A stretch of 58,728 bases of DNA, taken from positions 419,215 to 477,942 of the forward strand of contig RQSC01000005.1 in the NCBI GenBank assembly GCA_013416795.1. The letters run 5' to 3'. How positions within the stretch are numbered: the first letter of the stretch is position 1; each line of letters opens with the position of its first letter. Under the pieces are notes generated by a model that was given only the letters and a program-made list of their open reading frames with translations, did not search any database and was not told where the DNA came from. Shown here one piece after another: positions 49,262-58,682 of this stretch. The position numbers and the translations under genes are program-made. The DNA is from Prasinococcaceae sp. CCMP 1430. Its lineage: Eukaryota; Prasinodermophyta; Palmophyllophyceae; Prasinococcales; Prasinococcaceae.

Positions 49262-51305
49262 ATGACGAACGCGGAGGCGCACGCGCGGGCGTCGCGCAGA
49301 GCGAGGCCACGCGCCGGCAGCGCGGCGCCCAACGGGCGCTCGCCAACGTGGGGGAATGCGTGGTACGGGGACGAGACTGCGCGCGGCGCGGGTGTACCGC
49401 AGCGGCAGCGAGGCGCCTCACCCGCCGCCGACGGTGTGAAGCGATCCATCTTCGAGCCAGGCGAGATCCCAGGGCTTGAAGGCGACACAGGGGGCGGCGC
49501 TGACGACGACACGCACCACGACGAGCAAGAGCACGCTGGCGAATACGAGCTGCGCGCCAACTACCGACCACCATCGCAGCCGCGGCCGCCGCCGTCGCCG
49601 CAGCAGCATCAGCGCGCAGACTACAATGACATCTACCAGCAGGAGTGGCCCCACCAGCAGAACGGCTACCAGCAGTATGAAGCGCCAACGCAGCAAGCAA
49701 AGCCAAAGATGCGCTTCGACGACTGGCTCGCCGAGGCTGAGGGCACGCCAGCCCAAGGGAACGCTGCACGTCGTCGGCAGCAGGCCGCCGCACGTCGCAG
49801 CGGCCGCCTGCCGCAGCTCGTAGGAGCACGTGGCGCTGGCTCCCCGTCGGTAGCGGGAAGCGTGGCCTCCCGCATGTCGCTCGGTGTGCCGCGCCTGCAG
49901 CACAATCGCCCGAAGGGAATGCGTGGCCCCTCGCCACCGCCCAAGCCGGGCTCCGTCGTGGGCTCGGTGGACATGTACGGCTCGCCCCAGGCAGACCCAC
50001 GCTGGCGGCCGGCCGTGCAGCGCGCAGACCGCGAAGGCCGCGAGAAAAACAGAGCGGGCAGCCTGGGCTTGGGGATGCTACCCGAGAAGGGCACTGAGCT
50101 CTCGCACACGCCCTCCAAGGGACGGCGGCATAGTCCGCTCGCCTCTCGCTCACCAATGGGCAGCTATGCGAGCGAGCGAGCGACATCAGCGCCAAGTGAG
50201 GTGCCCTCAGGCCACGGCTCGCCTTGGTCACCCTACTCAGCCCCACGCGCGCTTGTAGATCGCACCCCTTCGCCTCAGGCGAGGTGCGTGCGCGCGCGAC
50301 CGCAATGCCCCCATGGTGCCCGCACCCGAGAACCCCGCCAAGGCGCTGACACGCGCGCGCGTGCGCAGGCGCTTTTCGCGCCGTGGCCCCGTGTCTGAGG
50401 CTGGCTCGCGCCAAACCAATATGAGCCGCATGTCGTGGATGTCGCGCGCGAGCGGCAAGTCGCTCGCGCACCAGTCCAGTGAGCAGGTAGGCAACATCTT
50501 CAATCCTGTGCGTGGCATTCGCGACGAGATGCGCCGCGCTGGATACAAGCCGGTAGACCACCACCGCCACAACATGCGCGCGCTGCGCCAGATGCAGCGC
50601 CAGAACCAGGCCCGACGGCTGCCGCCGCTCGCAGACGGCGGCGGGCACGGCGGCGCACGACCTGGCATCGGGCAGCAGCAGAGAGCGTTCCGCGCGAGGC
50701 GCCCCCCCAGGGACAAGTACGCCGCCATCCGCGAGCAGCACAAGGCGCAGCGCGCCCAGCGCCAGGAGGATGAGCAGCTGCAGCACCAGCCCGGTCCGCC
50801 TGGACGCGCCGGGAGCGGGCGTCGCCGGCTAGCGCCGCTAGCCCCCGAGCGCGACGAGGCTGCCGCTCTCGCGCGGCAGCAGGAAGAGCGCCGCGCAGCG
50901 GCGCGCGAGCTGCGTCAGATGCGCGAAGAGGAGGCTCGCGTCGCCGCTGAAATTGAGACAGCGCATCGCGACGCCCCACCGGGCACCACGCTCATGCCCG
51001 ATGAGGAGAGGCTGGCCACCCTCGAGGTGGTGCGTGAGCGCGCCCGCCCGCTCGTGCGGATACACGTGCAAAGCTGCGCGCAAGCGCGCATGCGCGGCTC
51101 GCGTGGGCACGCTAACGCACGCGCACCCGCCCGCCCGCAGGTCATGCGCAAAGCAGCCATCGCCCGCTGCCAGCTCCGCGAGGCGCGCTCTGAGACCGAG
51201 CGTGCCGAGGCGTCCGCGATGCTCGACGAGATGGAAGAGGCGATAGGAATCTTCTCCAAGCGGCACGTCTGGATCAAGGACAATGACGATGGCGACGACC
51301 CCTGA
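49262..51305 (+). CDS. ENKD1: Enkurin-domain protein (ENKD1-like), flagellum/cilium associated
   Basis: Three exons: 49262-50283, 50369-51029 and 51141-51305, with 85- and 111-bp introns in matching phase, giving 615 residues. The N-terminal half is Gln/Pro/Ser-rich and probably disordered. The middle carries VDHHRHNMRALRQMQRQNQ, a basic helix typical of the region before enkurin domains. The C-terminal domain contains PPGTTLMPDEERLATLEVV and, after the last intron, AMLDEMEEAIGIFSKRHVWI, which match the conserved enkurin helices. Enkurin-domain proteins bind microtubules or calmodulin in cilia and flagella; ENKD1 is a centriolar and ciliary-base protein in animals. This indicates that the organism makes, or recently made, flagella. 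Confidence 0.78.
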
Positions 51306-51348
51306 GAGTCCCACGCGCGCATCCCGGCGGAAAGTACAACAGTATTAC

Positions 51349-51354
51349 TGTACA
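51349..51354. terminator. TGTACA between ENKD1-like and fibrillin genes
   Basis: TGTACA lies 43 bp after the ENKD1-like stop and 53 bp after the stop of the convergent fibrillin gene, within the inverted sequence AGTACAACAGTATTACTGT. Confidence 0.45.
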
Positions 51355-51407
51355 CAAAGGTGGGGAATGGGGGTGGCCCAGCTCATGCGCGCGAGCGCCC
51401 CGCACCT

Positions 51408-52312
51408 TCAGCGCGTATCGCACCGTGCCCACACGTGGTACACGCCCATGTCCGCGCCGCCGCCTGATGACGAGCCCCCCGGCAGCCTGGCCTCGCGCGC
51501 GGTCTTGCCTTCGATGCGTGAGATCCTGAGGTCCATATCGCAAAAGGAAGTCGTCATCGTGACCGAGGGCGCGGCGGCGGTGTTGCCTGCACCAGCGGCG
51601 AGCATCTGCTCCAGCGGGGCGCTCAAGCCGTCCAGCGGCGTGCCCGTGTCGTCAACGCGCGTGCTCGTAAGGCTCACGTCGAGCTCCGCTCCCAGTAAAT
51701 TGCTTGTACTGCTGGCGAGCACGGTGAGCCTGCACTCCGTGATAAACGTGATGGATGGCGCGAGGGGACCGAGCGTTTTGAGCAGCGTGAGCCCCACGCG
51801 GCTCTCGAGTGTCGCCGTGCCACTGTACGCGCCAGACAGGTCGATGATCTGATCCGCGTCTCCAAAATCGGCGGCGAGCGGCGCTCGGAGCGCATCGATT
51901 GCCGCTGCGACCGTCGGCGCCACTGCCGGGTTGGACGCGGTGGCGGCGCGCAGAGCGTCCTCCGCGAGCCAGTAGAATGGCGACGCTCGCCACACCTCTG
52001 GCACACTGGAGTAGATGAGCCGCCAGCGTCCCTGGAGAGGGCCCGTCGACGTCGCAGTGGCCGCGCCGGCATCGGCGAGCGTGCGCACGGCGTCGTCGAT
52101 GGCCTCGCGCTGCGCCGCGGATTGCACGAGCCCGCCACGCTGTGTGGGTGCCACGAGCCGCAGCAGCCTCTCCTTGGCGACGAGCACGCGCACGGGCTCG
52201 CCGTAGGCCGGGTCGGTGTAGTCGGCCGCGGCCGCGGCCACGGCGTGCGCCGCCAAGGCGCTGTGAGCACACCAAGCGGCAGGGGCATGGCGCGAGACGC
52301 GCCATATGCAAC
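51408..52312 (-). CDS. PAP/fibrillin plastid lipid-associated protein, first exon unresolved
   Basis: The last exon runs from an acceptor (TTTGCAG) at about 52312 to the stop at 51408, about 300 residues. PAP/fibrillin features include LQGRWRLIYSSVPEVWRASP in the first conserved block, a lipocalin-like beta barrel with VGLTLLKTLGPLAPSITFI, and a closing segment DMDLRISRIEGKTAREARLP with the family aspartate near DMDLR. Fibrillins coat plastoglobules and thylakoid margins and influence lipid and plastoquinone metabolism. Before the domain, an Ala-rich stretch may be the tail of a transit peptide. The 5' exon should lie in the 200 bp before the LACS stop, where I see no convincing start, so the 5' structure is open. 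Confidence 0.72.
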
Positions 52313-52340
52313 CTGCAAACTGGATTTCTAAAAAAGCGCG

Positions 52341-52361
52341 TGTACACTGTACATAGTGTAC
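52341..52361 (-). terminator. Clustered TGTACA sites after LACS
   Basis: TGTACA at 52341-52346 and 52348-52353 and TGTAC at 52357-52361 form an inverted-repeat cluster 150-170 bp after the LACS stop. They are probable 3'-end signals for LACS. Confidence 0.4.
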
Positions 52362-52510
52362 GTAATAAGCTCTTCCTCTTTTTCCCTCCTCGACCACGGG
52401 TTGCGTGGTCCTCGGAAGGCCCATGGCGATGCGCTGGGTGCCCGACGCCGGCGCCGCCTCGCGGCATCGCAGCGCGTGCGTCAACGCAGACCGTATATCA
52501 GCGTGTGCCC

Positions 52511-53136
52511 TCACTTCTTCATAGAGGCGTACATGGCGTCCACCTCCGCCTGGTACTTCTTCAGCAGCTGGGGCCTCTTCTTCTTGAAGGTGGGCGTCAG
52601 CAGCTCGCTCTCCGGGGTCCACGCCTCGGGCTCGAGGTGCACCGCCTTTACCATCTCGAAGCCCTTGAGCCTGCCCTCCTTGCCCGTGGTCGTCAGCAGA
52701 GAGAGGATGTGCGCCTTGGCCTTGTCGCTGGCGCAGATGGCCGCAAAGTCGCCCGACACGCCGTTGTCCCCGGCCCACTTCTTGAGCTTGTCCTCGTTGG
52801 GGCACACCACCGCAACCAGCGTGCTCTCAAACGAGTTGCCGTACACCCACACCGCGTCGAAGTCGCCGCACTTGCCGAAGATGTTCTCGAGCTTCTCCAC
52901 GGCGACGTACTCGCCCTGCGAGAGCTTGAAGATGTTCTTCTTGCGGTCGACGATCTTGATGGCGCCTTCGGGAGTGATGATGCCGATGTCACCCGTGTGG
53001 AACCAGCCGCTCTCCTCGAGCACCTCCGCGGTGAGCTCGGGCTGCTTGTAGTAGCCCTTGAAGACCGCGGGGCCCTTGAAGCAGATCTCGCCCGCGGGCG
53101 GGTCGTTGGTGGGCAGGTAGTTCATCTCCGGGACGG
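52511..53136 (-). CDS. LACS: Long-chain acyl-CoA synthetase, C-terminal part (5' partial)
   Basis: From the single N at 53137 to the stop, about 207 residues are present, roughly the last third of a LACS (usual length about 660-700). The adenylate-forming signature AGEICFKGPAVFKGYYKQPE and the LACS motif ESGWFHTGDIGIITPEGAIK are intact. The hinge VDRKKNIFKLSQGEYVAVEK and the C-terminal TPTFKKKRPQLLKKYQ helix are also typical. LACS enzymes activate free fatty acids with ATP and CoA for lipid synthesis or beta-oxidation; the missing N-terminus prevents assigning ER, plastid or peroxisome. The opposite side of the N begins an unrelated gene (RSH), so the break removed both 5' ends. Confidence 0.9.
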
Positions 53137-53137
53137 N

Positions 53138-56123
53138 CGCCCCCGCGCCTGGCGCGCTGCGTCGAGCCCCGCCGCGCGCGCTCGTGCTTCCGCCGCCGGC
53201 CGCGCTCACGCCCGAGGCCTCGGTGCTTGCGTCAGTGGCGAAGGACTTCGCCGCGATGGGGCTCGGCGCGGCAGTTTTGCTCGCGGGCATTGCCTCCACC
53301 GACCAGGGGCGCGCCATCCTCACGAGTGGCGGCGCAGGCACGTACCCCGCAGATGACGGGGAGGCCGGCGGAGGCGGCGCCCGCGAGATGCTCTGCGGCG
53401 TCGACGTGACCGGGTTCGAGGTGATGAGCCACCCGGACGTGCGCCGCGCCGCCGAGTTCGCGCGCGTCGCTCACCGTGGGCAGCAACGCAAGACTGGGGA
53501 GCCGTACGTGAACCACTGCATCGAGGCAGCGCGCATTCTAGCGGCGACGGTTCCCGCAGACGAGGTTCTGTCCGCGCGCGCGGTGGAGACCGTCGTCGCG
53601 ACCATCGTGCACGACTGCGTGGATGACACGCCCGTCACGCTCGACGAGCTGCGCAGCGAGTTCGGGCCGGCTGTCGCGTCGCTCGTGAGCAGTGTGAGCC
53701 GCGTAGGAGACGTCACGCAAGTGCTACGCCGCAAGCGCTTCATGAAGGAGCTCGCCGGCCGTGCGGGGACCACGTCGGATGGACGCGGCAACCTGCCCAC
53801 TCGCCTGTCGCAGCTGGAGGAGGGCGCGCTGCTGGGCATGTTGCTCGACATGGTGGACGACCCGCGTGTGATACTAATCAAGCTCGCTGACAGGCTACAC
53901 AACTGCCGCACGCTGTGGGCGCTGAAGCCGTCCAAGCGCGAGGCCGTCGCCGACGAGACGCTCGTCATCTGGTGCAGTCTGGCGGGCCGCCTGGGACTGT
54001 TCGCTGTCAAGGCCGAGCTTGAGGACCTGTGCTTCGCCGTGCTCGACCCCGTGGCCTTCGCGTCTGTGCGCCACGGCCTTGATGTGATGTGGACGCCCGC
54101 TGGCGCGGAACCGCCCGCCGCGCCAGAGGTGCCGGGCGCCGACGCGCCAGCCGAGGACGTGCGCGCGTTCATGGGCTTGGTCATGCCCTTCGAGGTGCTC
54201 AACGGGCGCGCGGGCGGGAGCGCCCTCGAAGCTGCGGGCGCCCGCGCAGAGGGCGTGGACGTGCACCTGCCTTCCGCCGCCGCGACGGAGTCGCTGCACG
54301 CCATCGAGGGAACGTTGCTGCGCGAGCTATACCTTCGCGTAGGGTACGTGCCGGGGACGGAGGTGCGCCTATACGGGCGCCTCAAGTCCATGTACTCAAC
54401 GTACTGCAAGATGCTGCGCAAAGGCGTGGCGCTCGCACAGGTCTATGATACGCGAGCGCTGCGCGTGGTCGTCGGTGTGACCGCCGACACGGCGAAGGCG
54501 GCGCAGGTGACGTGCTACCGCATGCTCGCCACAGTGCACAGGCTGTGGGCACCCGTTGCCGGTGAGATGGACGATTACGTGGCCAACCCTAAGCGCAGCG
54601 GCTACCAGAGTCTGCACACAGCCGTGATAGCGCCGGACGGGGCGCCGCTCGAGGTGCAGATTCGCACTCAGGAGATGCACGAGATGGCGGAGTACGGCGA
54701 CGCAGCGCACTTTCTTTACAAGGAGTCGTACACACCCGAGGACAACGCGGCCATCCTCGACCTCGACGGGACCGAGTCAGCGGAGGAGGAGGACGGGGAG
54801 GGCGCTTCGGTGAGCGACGCCATCGACTGGCTCACAGATTTAGACAAGCTCATCGGTGAGGTACCCTCGGACCGCCGCGGGCGCCGCGCGGAGAAGCTGC
54901 GCAAATCGCTCGCGAGGCGCGCGGCCTCGAAGGACGGCGCGGCCGCAAGCGGTGGCGCAGTTGAGCACGCTGTTGACGTCGAGAGCGGCGTGGCCGCGCA
55001 GAGCCGCGACGCTGCGATGGCGCAGCTCGCCGAGGGCGCGGGGAGCAAGCCTGCATCTGCTCAGGAACACGCGCTCTCTGCTGTCGCAGCCGAGTCGTGG
55101 AGCGGACGCCCCATGCTGCGAGTCGACAGGGACGTACTTCTCGATTCTGTGACTATGGACGTGCTCGACGGTGGGAATGAGCTCGTGGTGGCGACCTACA
55201 CCGCCGGGCGTCTGCTTGAGCCCGAAGCGGCAGCGCGCGATCGCTGGGAGCCATATGCTCGGGCCGCGCGCCACGCTGCGTCGCGCGGGCTCCGCCTGCC
55301 GGGGCAGAGCGACTCGGACGTCGTGCTGGAACGCTTCGTGCTCTGCCAGGATGGGCTGTACCACAGGACGGATGTGTACGACCACAAGAGCCACATCTTC
55401 CTTACTCCGATGCAGGTGGATTCCGAGTTTAGGCCTATGCTCGAGAACGCACGTGCGATGGCTGCAGGGGCAGGGCGGTCGCCTGAGCCCGTCGGCGACG
55501 GGGTGGCCGCCTTGGATGGCCGGTCGCCGGATGGCTTCGAAGGCGAGGACGCCGCGCCGCCTCCGGAGAGCGTCAGCACGGAGGACACGTCGCGGCCGGC
55601 TGCCGCGGAGAGTGACAGTGCGGTTGTGCTTGCCAACAAGGCGCGCAAGCTGCGCTCAATGTTGCAGTGGGACATCGAGGCCGAGATGGCTCAACTGAGC
55701 GAGGACACCAACGCCGTCGAGGCGTTCGAGGCCGCGATGGCAGTCGAGGCCGCTACCGACGCGGCCAACGCAGAGGACGGCGATACCTCTCTCAGCACGA
55801 CCAGTGTGCTGATGCTTCCAAGCGGCAAGATTTTGCAGGTGCCACGCGGCGCCGACGCCACTGACGCGGCCGTCCAGGATCTGAAGGCGCGCGACGAGCT
55901 CGAGGTCCTTCCAGGCCTGCTCGCCGAGGCGCGCGCGAAGGTTGCAAAGACTTGGACGCTGGTCGTCAACGGCACGGAGATTAAGGCCGACTTGCCAGGG
56001 CCCCAGCTCAATCCTGGCGACGTGGTCGAGATGATTCCGAAGGCCACCGGCCCCGATTTGTCGGTGCCCCTCAGCTCGCACGGGGAGTACGAAACCGCAA
56101 GCAATCGAACGCGCCAGCAGTGA
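53138..56123 (+). CDS. RSH: RelA/SpoT homologue (RSH) with HD, synthetase and TGS domains, 5' partial
   Basis: About 994 residues are open from the single N to the stop, with no intron. The HD hydrolase domain has ARVAHRGQQRKTGEPYVNHC, VATIVHDCVDDTPVTLDEL and VILIKLADRLHNCRTLWALK, so the His/His-Asp metal ligands are present. The synthetase domain has RLKSMYSTYCKMLRKG, VYDTRALRVVVG, DYVANPKRSGYQSLHTAV, keeping the glycine needed for activity, and EVQIRTQEMHEMAEYGDAAH. A C-terminal TGS-like domain begins VLMLPSGKILQVPRGADATD. This is the plan of bifunctional, long plastid RSH proteins that make and break (p)ppGpp in chloroplasts. Acidic and Ala-rich linkers separate the domains. The transit peptide is lost at the N, or starts just after it in a degenerate form. 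Confidence 0.92.
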
Positions 56124-56248
56124 CGCGCTCCTAGGCGAAGGCTCGCCCGCGTGCGCCACGCAGTAATAAGAGCTGGTCGCCACACCGCGCAATGCGCGCC
56201 TCTGGGCACGCGCTAGGTCGGCCGCGCAGAGTTCGAGGACATGCACTA

Positions 56249-57691
56249 TTACTCCTCCATTTCAGAGTCGACACACCCGACTGCGAACACCTCTGGTGCG
56301 GATATGGTGGCGTCAAACATGACGTCGTAAACGTTGCTACCGAAGACTTCGCCGCTGTGTGCGCTGCTGCCCTTGATGACGCCCGATGTGCCGCTGCCGA
56401 CCGTAATGCTGCTGCGGCTGTACTTTGGTGCTGCTGAGGATGGGCGCACCCGTTGGCGCGACCTCGTCGGACGGCTGCCGGGATCGTAGGTGGCTCGCGC
56501 GCCCTCGGTCACCCCCGTGCGAGCCCGCTCGTGCTCCGCCACATGCCGCGCCCCTGCGCGCTCCACGTCTTGACGCTGCTGTCGCTCTAGCTCAGATGCA
56601 CTGACGGACAAGTCGGCGTCGCTCTCTTCTTCGCCGCCGACGGCCTTTCGCCTCGCGCGCCGCCGACGTAAGCGCAGGCGTTCGAGCGGCGCCACGCGAT
56701 TGGTGTTGTGGTGGCCCAGCGTAGTCGAGTTGGCCACCGCCACCTGGTGGCGCCACCAACGTTCACGCTGTTCAGCGTCACTCAACGGCGTCGACGTGGT
56801 CGACATGCGGCCTGCGAGCGAAGCGGTGTGTGGTCGCATGCCGAAGCCACCGCGGTGGCGGTGACTGGGAGGCTTCGCGCCCGGCGGCGGGCTGGGCGTC
56901 GTCGCAGCGAGCTGCACGTCGCCGCTGCTGCCGCGCGGCGAGTGCACGAAGAACCCTGCGCTAGGCCGCTGTTGGCGCTCGCGCGAGGTCCCACCCACCG
57001 CTGCCGTGTGCGGCCGCGACGGCAGCTCATGCCGCATCTGATGCCACTCAAAGCCACCCACGCCTGCACAGAGGTCGAAGTCCTTGGACGTGCCGCCTAG
57101 CCCGCCACCGTCGTCCTCCTCGTCTGACCAACCTCCAAACCCACCACCGGCGGTTGAGCGCGCGCTGGCGCCACGTGGAACTCCCCCGGCCACGCTGTCG
57201 TTGAAGCCATGCCTTGACTCCGAGCCCCGGCCGTGCTCGCTGCCGCTGTCGCTCTCTGCGCCGCAGTGATACCTGTCTGCGCCAGCCTTCGCGCTGCCTC
57301 CCTCATCGCTCGCGTCTCTTTCTGTGTCAGACCTCTCGCTATCCGAGTCGGTCAGCCTGCCTCTACCGCGCGCGGTGGGGCGTGTGTGCATGAACTCGCC
57401 ACGCTCGTCGTCCCACCCACTCATGCCGAGCAGAGCGTCAACCGCGCTGGCACCACCGTCGCCGCGTTGTCCACCGCAGTCGCTGCTGCCGCCGCTGCCG
57501 CTGTGCGTCTCGCCGCTGTCGTTGCTCTCCCGATAGACGTGACCTCCAGCGTTGGGACTGCTCACCAGGTTGCCGCCCCCGTACGGCGCCCCGCCCGCGT
57601 CCCCGCCCGCCCCTGCGCGCGCTCCGATGGTCGCGTACTCCTCGAGGTACGTCGAGCGCTGCGACGCCGTGCCTCCGCCGCCTGCTTCCAT
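56249..57691 (-). CDS. Large disordered protein with RPxTA/RPSSA motifs, unknown
   Basis: Single exon of 480 residues starting MEAGGGGTASQRSTYLEEY. It is rich in Gly, Ser, Arg and acidic residues with no clear globular domain. Repeated short motifs stand out: LPSRPHTAAVG, QQRPSAGFF, MRPHTASLAG and RVRPSSAPKY. Such R-P-H/S-T/S-A elements are common in flagellar and microtubule-associated proteins, so a cytoskeletal role is possible but not shown. A tryptophan-rich segment (AEQRERWWRHQVAVANSTT) may be a short helix. The C-terminus is more ordered and ends EVFAVGCVDSEMEE. It is tail-to-tail with RSH, 125 bp apart. Confidence 0.6.
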   Translation of the reverse strand: MEAGGGGTASQRSTYLEEYATIGARAGAGGDAGGAPYGGGNLVSSPNAGGHVYRESNDSGETHSGSGGSSDCGGQRGDGGASAVDALLGMSGWDDERGEFMHTRPTARGRGRLTDSDSERSDTERDASDEGGSAKAGADRYHCGAESDSGSEHGRGSESRHGFNDSVAGGVPRGASARSTAGGGFGGWSDEEDDGGGLGGTSKDFDLCAGVGGFEWHQMRHELPSRPHTAAVGGTSRERQQRPSAGFFVHSPRGSSGDVQLAATTPSPPPGAKPPSHRHRGGFGMRPHTASLAGRMSTTSTPLSDAEQRERWWRHQVAVANSTTLGHHNTNRVAPLERLRLRRRRARRKAVGGEEESDADLSVSASELERQQRQDVERAGARHVAEHERARTGVTEGARATYDPGSRPTRSRQRVRPSSAAPKYSRSSITVGSGTSGVIKGSSAHSGEVFGSNVYDVMFDATISAPEVFAVGCVDSEMEE

Positions 57692-58253
57692 CGTGCCCAG
57701 TCGCGCCGTGGCCGTCCTGCGTTGCGCCAACAAAAGAGAGCGCGGGGGATGGCCCCGCGCGCCCGGTCGAGAGCCCGCCTGCCTCGCAGGCCCGCGCGCA
57801 GCACAGGCGCGAAGGCAGAGGTGTGTGTGTGGGGGGGGAGGGGGGGGGCGACGCGCGCGCACGGTGACACTGCCGCTGCCCTCTTCCCGGCAACCCCTGG
57901 TCCAGGCTTAACCCTCTGCCGGCGCACGCCGGGGAAATGCTTGCTGCCCTGTCTCCACTGACAGACAGGCAAGAGGCGCCGCGGTGTCCCGGCCAGCCGG
58001 CCCGCTGCACGCGGCACATCCAGCCAACTGCGGGTCCGTTTCTCGGCAAAAATAAGTTGACTGGGCGACGCCGCGCCGGGCAAATAATAAATGCAGGACG
58101 CGTTCCCCGACCGACCGACGGACGGTACCGTACAAGACCGGCACGAGGCGAAGGCCGGCGCGCCCATCCGCGCCAGCATGGTGCTGCCCCCATCCAGCCC
58201 GCTGCAAGCCTGCAGGCCTGCCGGACACCGGCCGGCCGGGGCGCCCCTCGTAA

Positions 58254-58285
58254 CCCAGCCACCCAGCCACCCAGCCACCCAGCCA
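58254..58285. repeat. Four tandem copies of CCCAGCCA
   Basis: Units at 58254-58261, 58262-58269, 58270-58277 and 58278-58285 are identical 8-mers. Degenerate CCAGCCAGC copies continue nearby (58307-58320). Confidence 0.95.
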
Positions 58286-58635
58286 GAGAGGTCCTGCCAG
58301 CAAGCCATCCAGCCAGCCGCCCCATCCGACCGTTGGAACCCATCCCGACGGATTCGTATTGAATTCAATGCAGAAACGGAACCCTATGTGAACGAAATAC
58401 GAATGAAGAATGGAATCCACGACACGGTGGTTCCCCAGCCAAGCCAGGCCCAGCCAGAGGGAGGAAACGCCGCTCGGTGCGGCGCGATGGATCGAGGCCC
58501 ATCGCCGAGCCGTTCGCTGCACGCAGCTGGCTGCACGCGCGCCATGCATGCATGTGCCGGAGGGACGAGCCGGATGTGCGTGCAGGGTGTGCAGAAGCGC
58601 CGGCAGGGCACGCGTGCGTGGGTGAAAGGTTGGGT

Positions 58636-58682
58636 ACGCGCGCGCGCGCGCCTGCGCGCGCCCGCGCGCGCCCGCGCGCGCG
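58636..58682. repeat. GC-dinucleotide-rich run
   Basis: About 47 bases of nearly pure alternating CG with a few interruptions. Similar runs occur at 3380-3395, 3424-3440, 7951-7994 and after 28776, often near gene 5' regions or single Ns. Confidence 0.9.

Noticed and set aside
52511-56123. A fused LACS-RSH gene
   Set aside because: The two parts are on opposite strands and meet at an N.
58254-58285. CRISPR-like repeat
   Set aside because: The 8-bp units are directly adjacent with no spacers; it is a simple tandem repeat.
57908-58549. Trp/Gly-rich frames near the right end
   Set aside because: They are produced by the CCAGCCA-type repeat and GC bias; no folded segment is visible.
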